NCBI RefSeq assembly: GCF_032050975.1 | Contig: NZ_CP116967.1 | Location: 1,857,001 to 1,921,000 of the forward strand | Source of the DNA: Candidatus Nitrospira allomarina | GTDB taxonomy: Bacteria > Nitrospirota > Nitrospiria > Nitrospirales > UBA8639 | Direction: 5' to 3' | DNA length: 64,000 nucleotides | Shown here: one piece after another, positions 10,901-19,111 of the stretch | How positions within the stretch are numbered: the first letter of the stretch is position 1 | Layout: every line of letters begins with the position of its first letter | The notes under the pieces: generated by a model | What the model was told of the DNA's origin: nothing | Seen by the model: the letters and a program-made list of their open reading frames with translations, nothing else | Databases searched by the model: none | Made by a program: the position numbers and the translations under genes

Positions 10901-11691
10901 ACCCATGATGTTTGTTTATCTTGAAACGTCGAGACCGCACCATCTGGCGGACGCGAGGTGAGCACGAAGCGCACATTCGGTGGCAGCTCCGGCGCATTGG
11001 TGAGCCAGGTCAACAGATTATCAGTAGCTTGGTGATAGCGGATTTCATCGAGCGCATCCACGAGAATCACAATCTGCTGTGAAGGGTCAAGTTTGAATAA
11101 CGCTCGAGCGGGATCGATCAATGCCATGTATTGCAGATCTGCCACGGGGACCAGTCGTGGCTCAAGAACGTATTCCCCTACCCGCAACCCGGTGACTTTG
11201 CCTTGCAGTCGTTCAATGTCTTGCTGAATCTGCACGACTTGCTGGTAAAACGGAGAAACAAGGATCCGTTCGATTTCTGCCCCAATCGCTTCACCCCCAG
11301 TCTCGATTGTGCCGATCCGCTGCTCGACGGTTACTCGGATCTGCTCGGGCTTGAAGAGTGCTGGATGGTGGGCCGCGAGTTGATAGCCCAGTCGTAAGAG
11401 AAAGGAGTGCGTTCCGACATCGCTTAAGGGAGAATGCTGGTCACGGCGAATGAAATAGACGGGCCATGCGGGATGATCGTACGCCAATTGCGCGAGAAAG
11501 GCGCTTTTCCCCGCTCCCGGTTCAGCCGTCAGTAAGACAAACCGACAGTCTGGCTCTTGGAGAAGATCGTCTATCTCAGTCGCCAACCATTCACGTCGCA
11601 CAAACCGGGGATTCTCGATATATGAGTTAACGATGGACCGAAAAAAAAGGTCATCTTTGAGTGACGCTGTAGGTGGGGAATTCTCCCTCAT
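7912..11691 (-). CDS. NACHT/STAND NTPase with ~14 C-terminal WD40 repeats
   Basis: The protein has 1259 residues. Walker A AEPGAGKSAF is at 56-65 and Walker B IVILVDALDEI at 207-217, followed by VRFVLTSRPP, a NACHT-type core. RLYHATVGEFL (455-465) and DYGLRQVSNHL (509-519) match blocks in the two neighbouring STAND proteins. From about residue 640 to the end I count fourteen WD-like blade endings (VDIWNI, IDVWSL, LQVWDP, VIVWTL, LRVWDI, IRAWDL, VKIWDM, IVVWDI, IKLWDP, ITVWDH, LSFWDL and weaker ones), enough for two seven-bladed propellers. WD40 propellers in STAND proteins act as ligand sensors or autoinhibitory lids. The gene lies 67 bp downstream of the caspase-like gene on the same strand, so the two are probably co-transcribed, with the caspase as the effector in trans. 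No strong ribosome site precedes the ATG. The architecture is certain; a defence or regulated-cell-death role is inference. Confidence 0.9.
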   Translation of the reverse strand: MRENSPPTASLKDDLFFRSIVNSYIENPRFVRREWLATEIDDLLQEPDCRFVLLTAEPGAGKSAFLAQLAYDHPAWPVYFIRRDQHSPLSDVGTHSFLLRLGYQLAAHHPALFKPEQIRVTVEQRIGTIETGGEAIGAEIERILVSPFYQQVVQIQQDIERLQGKVTGLRVGEYVLEPRLVPVADLQYMALIDPARALFKLDPSQQIVILVDALDEIRYHQATDNLLTWLTNAPELPPNVRFVLTSRPPDGAVSTFQDKQTSWVRPFELQESDGRVQQDLESYLKQLLVIDAVAEIMTTDEEAKNFPDRALHRADGNIGYLDALGRGIDQAVKGMGDATHPTRVKTHQNALLEILTLKELPEHLEGLYGFFLRQIQTEAANDAVLVGKDAETGKALYRSAWAEIYRPILGVLSVAFEPLSLEQITDLGGIAVDYGDLAEAKGRLTQFLESEGERYRLYHATVGEFLTASKTRGTHPKCYLNPTEWHRKIPAHYQGKTTTWADVDWGQVDDYGLRQVSNHLAESSLGEHRELLCTPEYMEAKARRLGTHLLLGDFSPYSSVDQQEYVALSRLEKALSRETHLSTDIQNGEVKLLQQLVMQLYRLGDIELCRKIENTLTTQEGSFFSPGWIGAASLDNESQLFTLAASGLGVKSLALASDGLILAAALSNGCVDIWNIESRDKIRTVKTGLRGYALGIVISPGNDLLFTGGATDSRKGEIDVWSLADGSFIQKFECNDEIASLAITPDGSMLISGSMNGLLQVWDPKTGELLNEKGVDKWVTNLHVIDSGKRLVSLCIDRKVIVWTLPGLVRPKIFYGAKSYRDSDLANRTEALAVSPNGLIALIGYNDYMIHKLDLSQRADVGLLKGHRGWVDTLAFIDNDTAISGASDKSLRVWDIATRKTKRIMGGHSDRIRSVVVNNNHRTAFSASDDGTIRAWDLATLKTSDATLGHEAAVTQVTVEPNSSLAVSTGKDGSVKIWDMEAGHLLRTVYISNPGGLNNILTLNGCEKVMSHHYGNAPCVWNIWTGEREFPASPESCESSVHLRDTATDPTFISKLENTLVSDHIHLLASTFDGRVAASCDSDEKIVVWDIPNGEARHTIVAGSNLQSLVFSPDGKRLYSGASDGSIKLWDPIKGELQRILGGSERTASTLTFSDDGAYVLSGSEDSIITVWDHANHSVIAKFCTNSNVITALTMFSKSQVVVSGSSGGILSFWDLHTKTRLATWSGASPITCLAIGPNSRVLFGDKAGNVASVDFRHG

Positions 11692-11758
11692 AAAGGATAC
11701 TCTGGCTCGTAAAGTGCTTTACAAAAACCTGTTTTTTGAATATCAACATCGCCTAGAA

Positions 11759-12766
11759 TCAAGGTTTTCTGCCCACATTCCCAAACTTTTGTCCAATAGC
11801 CTTCCCTCCCTTTTTTACCTTCACAAAAGTCATTTCGACTTTCGCTTCCCCTCCACTAAAATTCTCGAATTCCTGCCCTATTAAATCCCCTTCGACCTCT
11901 TCTGCCTCGACTTTAGCCTCCATTTTAATGGGCAGGTCATCAAATGGATTGGGGGGGGTCCTTCCTTTGGGAAGACCTTTGCCACCCATGATAAGTGCGA
12001 TTGGAAAGGGTGTACCTTCAAATTTATAATATGGAACCTGTTCGGCATTTTTTTCTGCTTTTGCTGTGCCTGGGACGGTTTTCGCAAGGTAATCCATGAC
12101 TTCTGTCACCAAAACGGTCGAGTGTTCGAACCTACTTGTATGACCAAGCAAGGCTTCAACGAGATGATACGTGAAAATGCTCATCTGGCCATCGTTTCGA
12201 ATCCACGAACGTTGGTCGCTACGTGAGGAACTCAACACGGCCCGGCCTTCGCCTTTTGCCAGGTCAGCAAATCCCGCCGTTTCTGGAGTTATAGGAGAAG
12301 GCTGAATTTCTACCTGGCCAATATCCCCTTTTACGCCCAGACCCTCGGCATGACAACAGTCAAGGACAATAAGTAATCGTTTTGGAGAAATTGCGGTAAT
12401 TTTTTGAGCAAATGCGGCGGCTGGGAGAGCGTAAGCACTTATAGGGAAGGCCATGTCATAAGGGAGGAGATATGCAACATCTGCCTCCAGATGCCCATGT
12501 CCTGAATAATAAATGAAAGCTGTGGTTTCTGTGTTTTTATCTTTTTCGAGTTTCTCATGAAGCCAGTCCATGGCAGTAAGAATATTGGACCTCGTTGCCT
12601 CCTCGGCTGTAAGAACTTTCACATTTTTGGGTAGGTAGCCGCATCGATCTGGGTGAGTGAAAACTTCGTGGAGTTTGTTGATGTCTTCAGCGACTACAGG
12701 TAAATCAAGTTTCCCGACTTTGTTTTTGTCGACTCCAATCAAAACTGCATAACCATGAGTGAACAT
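11759..12766 (-). CDS. Caspase-like (C14 family) cysteine peptidase
   Basis: The protein has 335 residues from ATG 12766, which has GGAGG eight bases upstream; an in-frame ATG at 12781 is less well placed. The caspase-hemoglobinase fold motifs are clear: the N-terminal strand YAVLIGVDKN, the catalytic His in FIYYSGHGH (His90) and the catalytic Cys in LLIVLDCCHAEG (Cys138). The C-terminal tail (~80 residues) is Lys/Gly-rich and unrecognised. Stand-alone caspase-like proteases next to NACHT or WD40 NTPases occur in many bacteria and are proposed abortive-infection effectors. Here the NACHT-WD40 gene follows by 67 bp. No signal peptide is present, so action should be cytosolic. Specificity (Arg/Lys as in metacaspases, or Asp) cannot be decided by eye. 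The substrate could be the TPR protein, the NTPases or host proteins. Confidence 0.9.
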   Translation of the reverse strand: MFTHGYAVLIGVDKNKVGKLDLPVVAEDINKLHEVFTHPDRCGYLPKNVKVLTAEEATRSNILTAMDWLHEKLEKDKNTETTAFIYYSGHGHLEADVAYLLPYDMAFPISAYALPAAAFAQKITAISPKRLLIVLDCCHAEGLGVKGDIGQVEIQPSPITPETAGFADLAKGEGRAVLSSSRSDQRSWIRNDGQMSIFTYHLVEALLGHTSRFEHSTVLVTEVMDYLAKTVPGTAKAEKNAEQVPYYKFEGTPFPIALIMGGKGLPKGRTPPNPFDDLPIKMEAKVEAEEVEGDLIGQEFENFSGGEAKVEMTFVKVKKGGKAIGQKFGNVGRKP

Positions 12767-13179
12767 AGGTTTTTCCTCCATGAAGTAAACACAATAATTA
12801 GATTGGGAGCCATGAGGTTTTCATCTTTAGCTCTTCGGGTGAAATAAATCAATCCCTGGTGCTGTTATCGTGGATGAATGAATAGGATATGGATATGCTA
12901 TGCAATCGGGGATCACTTTTCAGTTTGGTTTTTGTCCTGCTTTTTCTTTGTGCAACATGACATTTTTAACTGGGCTTTGCGTTTACGGGAATTCGAAGCG
13001 GTACTTTCCCGGTATTGTCAATTCAAACAAGGTTTTCCTCCGGCCCCACATGGAGTTCGGATCCTGATCCTTGATAATTCTACAGATTATGTCCAGGCTA
13101 ATTGCTTGTTCAGAGACGAGTTTTGGTTAAGTAGACAATACCCAGCGTCGATATGTCAGCGCTCGTCCGAAAATGGGGT
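12767..13179. other. Intergenic stretch between the third STAND gene and the caspase gene
   Basis: About 410 bp without a convincing gene. Both flanking genes are on the minus strand, so the stretch probably holds the promoter of the caspase - NACHT-WD40 - TPR unit. A good ribosome site for the caspase gene is present just inside it. I see no strong -35/-10 pair, terminator or repeat. Confidence 0.5.
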
Positions 13180-16100
13180 TTACGTTGGAGAGGGGCTGGG
13201 TCGGGAATAGAAGGCGAGCAGACGAGTAGCCAACTCTCGAAGATAAGCATGCCCGGCTGCACGTGGCTGCTCGACCACTCGGAGCAATAACCAAGACGCG
13301 AGGACCTGATCGAGCGCGTCATTCTTTCCTGAGAGTGGTGTCTCTAGCAGCAGTTTCAGGGTGATGGACTTAAGCTCGGCGATCAGCTCAGCTTGCTCGT
13401 GACTTTGCAGGCCGTTGATTCTAGCGATAAGCTGCTCATAAAACCTCGCCAGCTCAAGATACTCTGAGTCGGTTGCGTCGATCAAGGCGCTCGCGCGTTC
13501 GGTATCACCGAGCAGCACCGCCCCGAACACTAGGGGAGCGCTGATCATCTTTCGCTTGTTCGCGTCGTTGGTACCGGCAAGCTGGCGTTGCATGTGCGCT
13601 AGGAGATCGGGAGAGCAGGGCTCCCGAGTGCACCAATCTACGAGACTCTTGCTCAGATCGAATAGCCTCCGCTCGTCGGGGTCCTCGAAGGCGGTGTCCC
13701 GCGCGAAAACCTGTCCCAATATGCGTGCCAACCCCGAGAACTGGCTGTTTTCGCCGTCACGAATCGGATCGCGTTGTCCGGCGATCTCGGCTTCCCATGT
13801 CGCGAGTGCCATGTCTACCTCTCGGGCAGCCCAAGATGGATTGGCCCGTTTCAGTTGCACGGCCAGATCAACCCCGAGGCGCACATTGGCCAGATTCGCT
13901 ACGCTCGAGGGTGGGACCTCCTTGTCGGCGTGAACCTGGAGATCATCGGACACTCCCGTTACGAGTTCCGAGATCGCTCCTTTTTGGATCTCCACCATTC
14001 CTTCCTTCGTATGCAGGCCTTTCAGGAGGTTGCGTGCGATGGCGCCTTGTTCCCAGTCGTTGGCCTGTGTTGTGGTTGCGGAAAAAAGATCCGATGCCCT
14101 TATCGCAACTTCAATCACGCCTTGCTCGCGAGCACTGCCACCCGGGACTTTCACTTGTCCCACGGAGAACAGGACTTGGCCGATGCGTTGCCAAGCCTCG
14201 ACGCGCGCGGTGCTCGCTCCCGACCCGTCTTCCGAGGCTTCTCGCTGAAGCCGCTCCCAGAACTTCGGAAGAGAATTCGCGATTTGCTGGAGCAGTTGGC
14301 CGATTTCTTCGTCGAAGCTCTCTATTCGACCACAGGACTCACAGATCATCGTTTGGTAACGAGAGATATCTGTCGCCGCGTCCGGTGTGGGTAGATATCG
14401 AAACCAGCGACTCCCGACTTTTTCAAGCTCCGATGGCTGATACGCGCGTAAGAGCCCAAGCATCATGGCCACAGCAAGTCCGCGGTCGTTTGGATCGTTA
14501 AGTTCATCGATCAACTCACCCAACCACCGATCGGCCAGCATGAGGTCGAAGCTCATCGCGGCAAGACAGCAATTCAACCGTGAGTTGAAATCGCTTGCTT
14601 GAGATGCACGCTCGTACTCCGTTTCGACCTCGCCGCGCAAGGTCTCGAAATCTTCCGCCTGCTCCAGAAGAAGCCAGCGATTCGCACCGACAGCCGATAG
14701 ATCCAGCCCGACTGATTCGCGCCGTTCTGGACTTCGTGCGACTTCGAGCTGGTTGATGAGCTCGCCCGACCAGGGGGCGGTCTTCGCGACAAGTGCCTTG
14801 ATTATCGACTCCTTTAGGACATCCGCAAATTGCGGCGGTTCTTCGTCACCCCTGCTCGGGCGCCGAGCGGAACTTCGCTTAGCAAGCGCTTCGACGAGGG
14901 CTTCCCTTGACGCTCTGCCTTCCCGCCAGAGTCGTAGCGCCATCCGCCCGCGTTCGTAAACGTTCGCCTCTTCAGCGAGGTCTTCCAGGTGGATTTCTTT
15001 CGCCGCTGCAGCACGAGCCTGGGACTCGCCGTACTCCTCTGGAAGAGTGTTGACTTCCATATCTTGCAAGCCGTTCGCGATTAGCTCTCGAGTCAGACGA
15101 TCAGCTCGATGGTGTATTTCGGGATCGTCGATGCGGCGCAGCCAAGCTAGTCCTTGATCTATCGAATGGATCGAGGGATCAGGGACGGTGGCGTCTGCTT
15201 GGCACGTCTCCAACGCAGCCTCTGCATACGAGTGCCAAGCAGCGACGTTTAACCGGTGGAGAGCGTTGCTCAGCTTGGCCATCGCCGCCGGTCGCAGTGA
15301 GCGTCCTCCCGTGGCTTCGGCCAGCGGCGGTGGAAGCTGATCCGTGATCTTTTCGCACGCTGCCCAAAGAACCTCGTTTAGGCCGGAGCCTGGATTCTTG
15401 GGCGCTTCGTCGACATTGGTTGAAGATCCCGTACCACTTGGCTCACGACAGTCGTGGGACCGCCTGTCGCCAGACTTCGCAAGCGCATCGAGCAGGTCTG
15501 CCATGCCGGTCAGGATGTCGGCGTGCACGGCAATGCTGCCCGGCTGCAGTGCTGGGTCTTTCTCGGCTTCGTCACGGGAACCCTGGACGAAGTTCATCGC
15601 TTGTGAGCGTCGCTCTGCCGCGCGGAGGAAGACGTTACTAATCCATAGCGGATCGAGTTTCTCCGCCCGAACGGATAACGCAAGTAGACGAAACAGCGCC
15701 TGCGTAAGTCCTGCCCAACAGTGGGGGTAACCGCCCTGAAAGAGCCACTGATAGGTCACCTCGGCCAACGCTCGAAAGGTTTCCGGGTCAACTGAGTTGC
15801 CGTTGGCGCCCTCCGAATGAATAAGCAGGGCACGCAGCACGTCACGCCATCCGGTACGCTCGTTCGGGAGCTGGTCCAGCGGGCTCTCGAAGAGGCGTGT
15901 TGTCAGCTTGAGCGCAAGTTCCGGTTCCAGCATGGCCACTCGAGCGAGAAATTGAAGCACGCCCGTATGAGAATTAAAATCGAAATTGCTGCCTTCGCAA
16001 AGATCCACTGAACCTGCCTTGGGAGATTCTCTTGGCGCCCACGGGCGCCGGGAAACGTTGCGTAGCAGCTGAATCGCTTGCTGGTTCGCGCCTAAGTCCA

Positions 16101-17949
16101 TCAACCGCTCAGTGGTGAGGAACGCTGACCAAGGAAGGAGGGGCTCGCCATGGCCCGTCCAAGCGCCGTCCGGCCCATAGCCATTGCGATCCAAGATCGT
16201 TGCGGGATCCTCGTCGAGAAGATCGAGCACGTATCGGCCAGCCGTCCAGCGCTCGGACGCCAGACTCGAGAGCTCGACACACCGTTCCAGCATCATAAGG
16301 AGGTGATCATCTGAATTGGCGTGAGCAGCCGCGCGGGCAACTGCGGCGCAATCCGACCGCGTTTGTGCGATGCCTATGGTGGACAACTGTCGCGCGGCGA
16401 AAGGGCCACGCAGTAGCTCTACGACAGCCTTGAGCTGTTTCGACTGGAGCAGATGCATCGGCAAATGTCTGAGGGCGTAGAGGTTGCGCGAATGGAGCCA
16501 ATCGACGCTCCCTTGTTTCGTGCAGGAGTCCGCGATCAAGGCGTGATAGTGATCTGGCGATCGTAGGGGATAGGGGTTCCGAGTACGATCCTGGCTGAAG
16601 AGGAATTCTGAGAAGGAACGATGGAAGAGAACGATTGTACGCTCGCTACCTTCTCCAGCCTCATCCAGGAAGGGCATGAGCTTGCTCAGAACCTCCTGTA
16701 CGTAGAGCACATCGACACCACAGAATTTGACGACTTCGTCGACTGTCAGTGGAGCCAGCGCGACACCGAGAATGCCGAGGACGGGGACATAGTGCTCTAC
16801 CCAATCGCGGGCGTCTATAGACGAGCGAATCCGTTCGGTCAGTAAGTAGCGATGAATGCCGTCGAGCCCGTGTGGCATCCCTTCAATCGGACTCAGCAGC
16901 AATCTAAACTTGCCATTGCTGGCATCCGCGATGATGGTCTCGAGCAAATGATGGAGAAAGAGAAAGTTCGCACCGCTCGTGCATGCGAGTTTGTGAATTA
17001 GCTCTTCGGCTGGCTCCGCCGCGACGGGAGACTGCTCGTACGCGCTGATCACCCCCGCCTCCGTTAGGCGATGGTGGGTCCACAGTTCCGCCTCGAATTG
17101 TGTGTTGAGTGCGCTTTCCTTCTCGGTCACGTCTATGTAGGCCACGGAATCGGTTGGCTCATCGACGCGGAAACGATTGAGGTGATCCCCGGGTCTGCTG
17201 AGCAACACCCACGTCAGCTCGGCGGCACTCTCCGGTATGTCATCTACCAGTGGGATGAGGCGCAGGATTTCGGGAGATTGATCGATTCCATCAACGATGA
17301 TGACAACGCGCTCTCCCTTTTGTGTCACCTCGAGCCTGCGCAGTGGCTTTATCAGAGCGTCCTGAATCAGTTGGGCTGGCGGCATCCCATCAGTTAGGTC
17401 GCGAAGCTCGTCAATTTTCAGGGTCATTGCTTGCCCGGCGAGTTCACCGATTGCCAGGTCGACCTCGATTAATGCGCGGCAGAAGGCCGAGAGGGAGAGT
17501 TGTCCGACATGCGCTCCAGTGACTGTTCCACCCCTAAGAACTCGCTCGACGCGCACATTGGCACGCACGTTGACCCGCTCGTCCGCGAAGATATCGGAGC
17601 CGTACAACGCGCGCAGCTGCAATCCGATCGCAACTAGGAAGTTCTTAGGATCTGCCCAAACGACTCCGTCGGTACTTCCCGAACCTGCGAAGTAGCAGGG
17701 ACAGTTCCAATGCGCTGCCAGCTGCCCAGCGAAAATACTCTTGCCCGTACCGGGCGTGCCGACGACAAGGATTGTATTCGACGCAATGGAACTGGAACGT
17801 CGATCAGTGGCCGTGAAAGCCTTGTCGAGCCTTCGCAATAACCATTTGCGAGGAACTGCCTCCCGGATCCGGCTCCTGACGTGAGCCGTTGCACCAGCGA
17901 TCCACATTGGTTCGTCTCTCTGCAGCGTCGTCCAGCCCGACTCACTCAT
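13180..17949 (-). CDS. Giant STAND NTPase (1589 residues) with long alpha-solenoid-like C-terminus
   Basis: The ATG at 17949 has GAGGAGA eight bases upstream. Walker A VGTPGTGKSIF is near 63-73 and Walker B VVIIVDGIDQ near 215-224, followed by LTWVLLSRPG. LFHRSFSEFL (441-450) and YALRHLPMHL (491-500) are the same post-NTPase blocks as in the other two STAND proteins of this island. Residues ~510-1589 are helical, rich in Ala, Leu, Glu and Arg, with no WD40 or recognisable catalytic motif; an alpha-solenoid sensor is the likeliest reading. The N-terminus before Walker A is only ~60 residues, so no effector domain is fused. The caspase gene lies 413 bp downstream on the same strand. The base composition is noticeably GC-richer than the caspase/WD40/TPR genes, suggesting a separate origin. 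The NTPase class is firm; ligand and effector are unknown. Confidence 0.82.
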   Translation of the reverse strand: MSESGWTTLQRDEPMWIAGATAHVRSRIREAVPRKWLLRRLDKAFTATDRRSSSIASNTILVVGTPGTGKSIFAGQLAAHWNCPCYFAGSGSTDGVVWADPKNFLVAIGLQLRALYGSDIFADERVNVRANVRVERVLRGGTVTGAHVGQLSLSAFCRALIEVDLAIGELAGQAMTLKIDELRDLTDGMPPAQLIQDALIKPLRRLEVTQKGERVVIIVDGIDQSPEILRLIPLVDDIPESAAELTWVLLSRPGDHLNRFRVDEPTDSVAYIDVTEKESALNTQFEAELWTHHRLTEAGVISAYEQSPVAAEPAEELIHKLACTSGANFLFLHHLLETIIADASNGKFRLLLSPIEGMPHGLDGIHRYLLTERIRSSIDARDWVEHYVPVLGILGVALAPLTVDEVVKFCGVDVLYVQEVLSKLMPFLDEAGEGSERTIVLFHRSFSEFLFSQDRTRNPYPLRSPDHYHALIADSCTKQGSVDWLHSRNLYALRHLPMHLLQSKQLKAVVELLRGPFAARQLSTIGIAQTRSDCAAVARAAAHANSDDHLLMMLERCVELSSLASERWTAGRYVLDLLDEDPATILDRNGYGPDGAWTGHGEPLLPWSAFLTTERLMDLGANQQAIQLLRNVSRRPWAPRESPKAGSVDLCEGSNFDFNSHTGVLQFLARVAMLEPELALKLTTRLFESPLDQLPNERTGWRDVLRALLIHSEGANGNSVDPETFRALAEVTYQWLFQGGYPHCWAGLTQALFRLLALSVRAEKLDPLWISNVFLRAAERRSQAMNFVQGSRDEAEKDPALQPGSIAVHADILTGMADLLDALAKSGDRRSHDCREPSGTGSSTNVDEAPKNPGSGLNEVLWAACEKITDQLPPPLAEATGGRSLRPAAMAKLSNALHRLNVAAWHSYAEAALETCQADATVPDPSIHSIDQGLAWLRRIDDPEIHHRADRLTRELIANGLQDMEVNTLPEEYGESQARAAAAKEIHLEDLAEEANVYERGRMALRLWREGRASREALVEALAKRSSARRPSRGDEEPPQFADVLKESIIKALVAKTAPWSGELINQLEVARSPERRESVGLDLSAVGANRWLLLEQAEDFETLRGEVETEYERASQASDFNSRLNCCLAAMSFDLMLADRWLGELIDELNDPNDRGLAVAMMLGLLRAYQPSELEKVGSRWFRYLPTPDAATDISRYQTMICESCGRIESFDEEIGQLLQQIANSLPKFWERLQREASEDGSGASTARVEAWQRIGQVLFSVGQVKVPGGSAREQGVIEVAIRASDLFSATTTQANDWEQGAIARNLLKGLHTKEGMVEIQKGAISELVTGVSDDLQVHADKEVPPSSVANLANVRLGVDLAVQLKRANPSWAAREVDMALATWEAEIAGQRDPIRDGENSQFSGLARILGQVFARDTAFEDPDERRLFDLSKSLVDWCTREPCSPDLLAHMQRQLAGTNDANKRKMISAPLVFGAVLLGDTERASALIDATDSEYLELARFYEQLIARINGLQSHEQAELIAELKSITLKLLLETPLSGKNDALDQVLASWLLLRVVEQPRAAGHAYLRELATRLLAFYSRPSPSPT

Positions 17950-19009
17950 CGGTAAGTCTCCTCTAGCATGCCTATGCTCTCGGCAACCAGCCGAAATAAA
18001 AACCTACATTGCAAAAAGTTCGTAGCGACCAAATTGGCTTCGCAATAGGAAATTGAAGCCTTCAAATCTGCTAATGACAAGCATTTTATCCGATTTGCAA
18101 TATGTGAGTTCATCAACAAGATACTGGCACATCAATTCGGAGCTAAGTTTCTCTGCGAACTGAGGGTTTGGGGATTCAATATTTTCCCTAATGATGTTAG
18201 TTAGGTGTGGTAATCTATGATGAATCGTTTATGCCATTTATGTTTCCGGTGAAATTTTATAGTCCAGCCTTAAATGAAGATGGCGGCTCATCCAGTGTTC
18301 ATTGAGCCTCCCTAGCCCAGGTACATTGATAAGACGGAGGATTACAGAATCTTTATGCATGGACATGTAAGAAGCTTAGTGTTTTGAAGGTGACCTCATG
18401 AACTCTGATCGCACAGGTTACTTAGGTGACTTTAATAAAGGAGCAAAGTGCACATCGTATGAAGGACTATGGAGTCGAGTCTTGCATGAATACTATTGAT
18501 TTACTTTTTTTATGAGAACTTGACTCTTTTTTCATTAAGCCAGCTCTACTCTGTTTTGTTAAATGTATCCATCAGAACAAATTTGGTGAATAATTACAAT
18601 TTTTCCTTCAAGTGGCACTGCAAAGAGCCTTTGAAAATTTTTTCATCTTTAATATCAGGCTTAGTTGAAAATTTGATCCTTTTTGCAATTCTAGAACCGT
18701 TTCGTCGTCCCATTCCGTTGGAGTGGGCCGCGCAGCGGAAGTTTTTTGGTTTTATTCCTTCCTCGCTACTGTGATCCCAGAGAGAGCAGAGATGGTGAGT
18801 GTGGACTCGGTCAACGTCTCTCTAGGTCCCACCAAACACTGCGCAGTGGGACCGTCAAATTCCCTCCAGAGAATTCTGCATGAATAAGGGAACAATCAGA
18901 GGGTGATGATCGATCCAGAGAGCGTCCATCGTGGCCCCAAGGGGGCCTAACTCGCGGACTTGTTACACGAGAATCCGCAATACGGAGAGAAATTTTGCTG
19001 TAGATTAGC
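17950..19009. other. Gene-poor island edge next to tRNA-Ser
   Basis: More than 1 kb with no convincing protein gene, AT-rich in 18.0-18.7 kb. Contents noted: a 33-codon open frame at 18398-18499 with an AGGTGA ribosome-like site; an 8-bp perfect inverted repeat GGTCCCAC...GTGGGACC (18825-18832 / 18846-18853); and a GGCCCC/GGGGCC hairpin (18933-18947) downstream of the tRNA on its own strand but with no T-run. No integrase, no IS element and no copy of the tRNA 3' end was seen. Confidence 0.5.
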
Positions 19010-19098
19010 TGGCGGAGAGGGTGGGATTTGAACCCACGGTCCCTTGTGAGGACAACGGTTTTCGAGACCGTCCGAATCGGCCACTCTCGCACCTCTCC
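19010..19098 (-). tRNA. tRNA-Ser (anticodon CGA)
   Basis: On the minus strand the 7-bp acceptor GGAGAGG (5' end at 19098) pairs with CCTCTCC, followed by discriminator G and an encoded CCA ending at 19010. The anticodon stem ACGGT/ACCGT encloses loop CTCGAAA, giving anticodon CGA, which reads UCG serine codons. A long variable arm (GTTGTCCTCACAAGGGAC region) and a T-arm GTGGGTTCAAATCCCAC are present, as expected for a class II serine tRNA. It starts 13 nt after the tadA stop codon on the same strand, so it is probably co-transcribed with tadA. Confidence 0.96.
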
Positions 19099-19111
19099 GT
19101 GTTCGTCTATG

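Noticed and set aside
13725-14501. Long plus-strand frames (206 and 258 codons) opposite the giant STAND gene
   Set aside because: Antisense shadows in GC-rich coding DNA; no start signals and no domain resemblance.
18398-18499. 33-codon frame (MNSDRTGYLGDF...) with AGGTGA upstream in the island edge
   Set aside because: Too short, no recognised family, surrounded by non-coding DNA.
18496-18774. 92-codon AT-rich plus-strand frame starting at TTG
   Set aside because: No ribosome site, composition of translated non-coding DNA.
18780-19009. Possible SRP RNA (ffs) downstream of tRNA-Ser, as in many bacteria
   Set aside because: The conserved GGTCAGGTCCGGAAGGAAGC core is not present on either strand.
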